A stretch of DNA of 64,000 bases, from assembly GCF_030503615.1 (NCBI RefSeq), contig NZ_CP129963.1, forward strand, positions 310,001 to 374,000, written 5' to 3'. Within the stretch, counting starts at the first letter, position 1. Each line of letters opens with the position of its first letter. Origin of the DNA: Sphingobacterium sp. BN32. GTDB taxonomy: Bacteria; Bacteroidota; Bacteroidia; Sphingobacteriales; Sphingobacteriaceae. Position numbers and translations under genes: made by a program. The notes under the pieces were generated by a model. It was not told where the DNA came from and did not search any database. It was given only the letters and a program-made list of their open reading frames with translations. This document shows positions 61,254 through 64,000 of the stretch, piece after piece.

Positions 61254-61967
61254 ATGAAAAATATAAATATGTTGTTTATTATCCCGTTTGTAGCGATACT
61301 TTTCTTCTCTTGTAAGAAAGATAGCGTTATTGACGGTGGAGTAAGTAATCCTAAGGTTAACATGACGACCTATGATTATTTGAAATCACATCCTCGTGGG
61401 CTGTTTGATACTGTGCTGATGATTATCGATAAAGGCGAGATGAAAGATTTAATCAATAGCAAGGGGACTATGTTTGCTCCCACGAATTACAGCATCAAGA
61501 ACTTTCTGAGCTTACGCCAAGCGCAGGTAAGAGCGGTCGATGAGCGTCGTAACTACACCTTGGACACCTTGTTCAAATACTTTACGCCAAAGATGTTGCG
61601 CGATTCGATGTCGGTTTACTTATTTCCTGAAACGATCGTAAGAGATGGTTTGGATGCGAATGGGAAGGAATTTGCGAGTAAATTAGACAATTATAAATTC
61701 TGGATTTCATTAGAACCGCATTCAAATGATGATTATAGTGCGGGAGGGTTGATTCCTGAGCGTCCAAAGTTCATGTATTATACGCGAATCATCGGCGCTC
61801 GTGATGTGCTTGTCGCTGGTCAGATTAAAGATCCTTCGGGGAATGCGAACTTGTTAGACCAGAAGTTTATTTGTCAAACGAGCGGTATAGAAACGACAAC
61901 GGGTGTGCTTCATGTACTGACAAACAACCACACTTGGCTTAGAGGTTTAAAGTTGAATATTAAATAA
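61254..61967 (+). CDS. Fasciclin-like domain surface lipoprotein
   Basis: The 237-residue protein has a lipoprotein signal (AILFFSCKKDSV, cysteine 20). The mature part is one fasciclin (FAS1)-like domain. TYDYLKSHPRGLFDTVLMIIDKGEM resembles the FAS1 first helices, GTMFAPTNYSIKNFLSL is the H1 motif, and TTTGVLHVLTNNHTW near the C-terminus is the H2-like motif (usually G..HV.D.V). FAS1 domains mediate adhesion or ligand binding. It is 16 bases after SusD and 7 bases before the next gene, so it belongs to this import locus as an accessory binding protein. Confidence 0.78.
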   Translation: MKNINMLFIIPFVAILFFSCKKDSVIDGGVSNPKVNMTTYDYLKSHPRGLFDTVLMIIDKGEMKDLINSKGTMFAPTNYSIKNFLSLRQAQVRAVDERRNYTLDTLFKYFTPKMLRDSMSVYLFPETIVRDGLDANGKEFASKLDNYKFWISLEPHSNDDYSAGGLIPERPKFMYYTRIIGARDVLVAGQIKDPSGNANLLDQKFICQTSGIETTTGVLHVLTNNHTWLRGLKLNIK

Positions 61968-61974
61968 GAAGACG

Positions 61975-63036
61975 ATGAAAAGAATATATAAAGCGGCCTT
62001 ATCCTGCGTTCTGCTGGCTATGCTGGTTTTTGCCGGCTGTAAGAAGGTGGATGTAGGCTATTTGAGCGACAATATCCGTTATGGGTCCAACCCGGTTGTA
62101 GCGGAGCGAGGAGTTTTTAAAATAGTAACGGGTATTATTCCGGACAACTCGACTCCTCCCTTTAAGATTACCATACTGGATGTTCGAAATAAGGCAACCG
62201 GACAGCGTGAAGAATCCTTCTTCAAACCATCGGAAATTACCGTATGGAAAGAGAAGTATGATCCGAAAACCGATACGACCTTAGCATTGATTGACGCGAA
62301 GCGCACAAAAGAGATGCGCCTTCCTTTGCAAGTAATCGAGAAGAGTGGTCAATTGATGTTTACTCAAGCGACAGAGGGTGTCCCTGTTGGTGAATATTTA
62401 TTGGATTTGAAGATTGAGAATCCGAATGGTACGAAAGAATATAAAGGTATCACGACGATAAAAGTCAATGATCCTTTATTGTATGAACATACAACAGCGC
62501 CATATTTCATTCTTGTAGATCCTAAGGATGGTTCAAGCAAACGTTATAATCATGATGTGGATTGGTTCGATATTTCGAAACAACAGAGTGCGAACATGAC
62601 GTTTAAGGTTACTAGAGATGCAAATGGCCCTAACCAGGTTATTCTGAAAGTGTATGATAAGAATGGTGCAGTATTCCCTGGAAAAGCTTTAGAGCGTAGA
62701 CCTAACGGTGATTCGTTCTTAAATACCATGGCAACTTTTGCGTATAAGACAACTGTAACGGAGAATTCTGTTATCCACGACTATGCACAGGCGCGTTTCC
62801 CTGATGTATACTGGGATTCTCAAACGAATAATATTTTGTGTTACTACCGTATCTATGATAAGTACATTGAGTCTGTTGATTATGTAGATACCTGGGATCC
62901 TCCGTATAAGATTACTTATAAGACTGATCCTAAATCATACATCCTACAGATGAGATTTGGAATGAAGTTTAATTTGCCGGGAACTTATTTGGTAGAGATG
63001 CATTTGACAGCGACCAAGAAAGCTGGAGTAAACTAA
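61975..63036 (+). CDS. DUF5007-type surface lipoprotein
   Basis: The 353-residue product has a lipoprotein signal (MLVFAGCKKVDVGYL, cysteine 22). The mature N-terminus, GYLSDNIRYGSNPVVAERGVF, and beta-rich body are what I recall of DUF5007, which follows SusD and fasciclin lipoproteins in Sphingobacteriaceae. Residues about 25-165 and about 170-345 look like two beta-sandwich domains. No catalytic motif is visible. It is the last gene of the third SusC/SusD operon and ends before two tandem hairpins. Confidence 0.7.
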   Translation: MKRIYKAALSCVLLAMLVFAGCKKVDVGYLSDNIRYGSNPVVAERGVFKIVTGIIPDNSTPPFKITILDVRNKATGQREESFFKPSEITVWKEKYDPKTDTTLALIDAKRTKEMRLPLQVIEKSGQLMFTQATEGVPVGEYLLDLKIENPNGTKEYKGITTIKVNDPLLYEHTTAPYFILVDPKDGSSKRYNHDVDWFDISKQQSANMTFKVTRDANGPNQVILKVYDKNGAVFPGKALERRPNGDSFLNTMATFAYKTTVTENSVIHDYAQARFPDVYWDSQTNNILCYYRIYDKYIESVDYVDTWDPPYKITYKTDPKSYILQMRFGMKFNLPGTYLVEMHLTATKKAGVN

Positions 63037-63056
63037 AAGAACGTGTTTAAATAAAG

Positions 63057-63106
63057 TAGACCTTTTGGTCTAGCAAAATGGGGGAGAGATCCCCCATTTG
63101 TATTTT
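63057..63106. terminator. Tandem hairpins between the DUF5007 gene and dapF
   Basis: TAGACC-TTTT-GGTCTA (63057-63072) is followed by AAATGGGGGA-GAGA-TCCCCCATTT (63076-63099) and a T-rich tail. The second stem is a good bidirectional terminator for the convergent genes. Confidence 0.85.
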
Positions 63107-63891
63107 TAGATGCTGATACTGCCTTGGAAAACCTGAACGGCAGGTCCTGTTAAGAACACCTTGCTGAATGAAGTATCCTCCTTATGAAAGGAGACATACA
63201 GCTGTCCGCCGAGCACACGAATAGGGATATTGAAATCGCCGTCCTTTCCCTCCTTCAATGCTACGCTCATCGCTGAAGCTACGGCTCCCGTACCGCAGGC
63301 ATAGGTCTCGTCTTCTACACCACGTTCGAACGTACGCACGAAATATCCTTCGCCCTCTTTTTCGATAAAATTGACATTAATACCCTTTTCTGCATAGGTT
63401 GCATTGTTGCGGATAGCATAGCCTTCTTTGAACATATTGATTTGGCTTAAGTCTTCTACAAACTGAACGTAATGCGGTGAGCCTGTATTAAGCACATAAG
63501 CCTCGCCATCCATTTGGTATTCCGTCACGGGAATCATTCCCAGATTGACCTGGTTGTCATGTATTTCTGCTTCGTGCGGCCCGTCTACTGCCAAAAAGGC
63601 AGTTTTGCTTTGGATGATATGAAGGTCCCTTGCGAAAGCCACTAAACAACGTCCTCCGTTGCCACACATCGTGCCTTCTCTCCCGTCTGCATTGTAATAA
63701 AGCATTTCGAAGTCGAAATTTTTTGTATCTTGAAGCAGCATTAGCCCGTCGCCTCCAATTCCGAACCGACGATCACATAAGCGTTTTATTAAATCGTTGT
63801 CAGCGGCATCAAAAGCGAGATTTCGGTTATCAATTAAGACAAAGTCATTCCCTGCACCTTGATATTTATAAAATTTGATTTCTTTGTTCAT
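63106..63891 (-). CDS. dapF: Diaminopimelate epimerase DapF
   Basis: DapF interconverts LL- and meso-diaminopimelate for peptidoglycan and lysine. The 261-residue protein has FYKYQGAGNDFVLIDNR near 7-23, the catalytic base cysteine in TMCGNGGRCLVAFA (C76) and the second cysteine in ETYACGTGAVAS (C199), as in all DapF. NADGREGTM and ITYDTGSP-like LNTGSPHYV are also present. Length is normal. The 110 bases upstream contain no clear consensus promoter. Confidence 0.96.
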   Translation of the reverse strand: MNKEIKFYKYQGAGNDFVLIDNRNLAFDAADNDLIKRLCDRRFGIGGDGLMLLQDTKNFDFEMLYYNADGREGTMCGNGGRCLVAFARDLHIIQSKTAFLAVDGPHEAEIHDNQVNLGMIPVTEYQMDGEAYVLNTGSPHYVQFVEDLSQINMFKEGYAIRNNATYAEKGINVNFIEKEGEGYFVRTFERGVEDETYACGTGAVASAMSVALKEGKDGDFNIPIRVLGGQLYVSFHKEDTSFSKVFLTGPAVQVFQGSISI

Positions 63892-64000
63892 TAGGGTTGA
63901 AAATATGCGGTAATTTTAATATTCTTGTTACAATTCGAGTTCTTTTTGTTAAAAGCTGTTAAAACTCGGATTTTGAACCTTTTTGTTAACATTTTTTAAC

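Overview
The window looks like chromosomal DNA of a Bacteroidota bacterium of the family Sphingobacteriaceae, most likely Sphingobacterium or a close relative. The support is three SusC/SusD outer-membrane pairs, many lipoproteins with Bacteroidota-only accessory domains (DUF4843, PKD-like, DUF4623-like, DUF5007, DUF2911, DUF5683, Porin_10), promoters of the TTTG-N(18-21)-TAnnTTTG type, few Shine-Dalgarno sequences, and a moderate G+C content. No phage, transposase, CRISPR array or antibiotic-resistance gene was seen.

Layout. 1-6204: end of a SusC gene, then SusD, a DUF4843 lipoprotein, a PKD-like lipoprotein and a TlpA-type thioredoxin, all on + and nearly touching. 6278-11302 (minus): lipB, hflX, recG and ridA, with an intergenic repeat cluster between recG and ridA. 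11405-29391 (+): nagA, a GHL10 hydrolase, a NamZ-type exo-muramidase, SusC/SusD, a DUF4623-like lipoprotein, a second GHL10 hydrolase, a phosphoesterase/beta-propeller fusion, murQ and a sodium:solute symporter. I read this as a peptidoglycan (MurNAc/GlcNAc) foraging and recycling locus. 29462-32312: purine nucleoside phosphorylase and a Porin_10 protein. 32666-32827: two tRNA-Val(TAC) genes. 32878-34788 (minus): three small genes. 35006-39698 (+): parA-parB-DUF5683-dapB-lepB. 39770-42398: pdxJ (minus), cdaA, and a DUF1338 enzyme that starts a two-gene operon with a FAD/Fe-S oxidoreductase (to 45329). 45469-50210 (minus): DUF2911 protein, sugar MFS transporter, hotdog thioesterase, DinB protein, orphan histidine kinase. 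50291-52712 (+): gltX and a periplasmic TIM-barrel lipoprotein. 52815-53255: second repeat cluster. 53255-56134 (minus): SNF2 helicase. 56473-63036 (+): third SusC/SusD locus with fasciclin-like and DUF5007 lipoproteins. 63106-63891 (minus): dapF.

How the genes work together. In the 11-29 kb locus, surface lipoproteins (GHL10, NamZ) would trim wall glycans, SusC/SusD would import fragments, the symporter would carry an amino sugar over the inner membrane, MurQ would convert MurNAc-6-P to GlcNAc-6-P, and NagA would deacetylate it. A MurNAc kinase is needed between uptake and MurQ and none is present. In the 41.5-45.3 kb pair, a 2-oxoadipate to D-2-hydroxyglutarate enzyme is coupled to a likely D-2-hydroxyglutarate oxidase, which would feed lysine carbon to 2-oxoglutarate.

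All functions are inferred by reading the sequence. No database search was possible, and domain-of-unknown-function names are from memory of the families.
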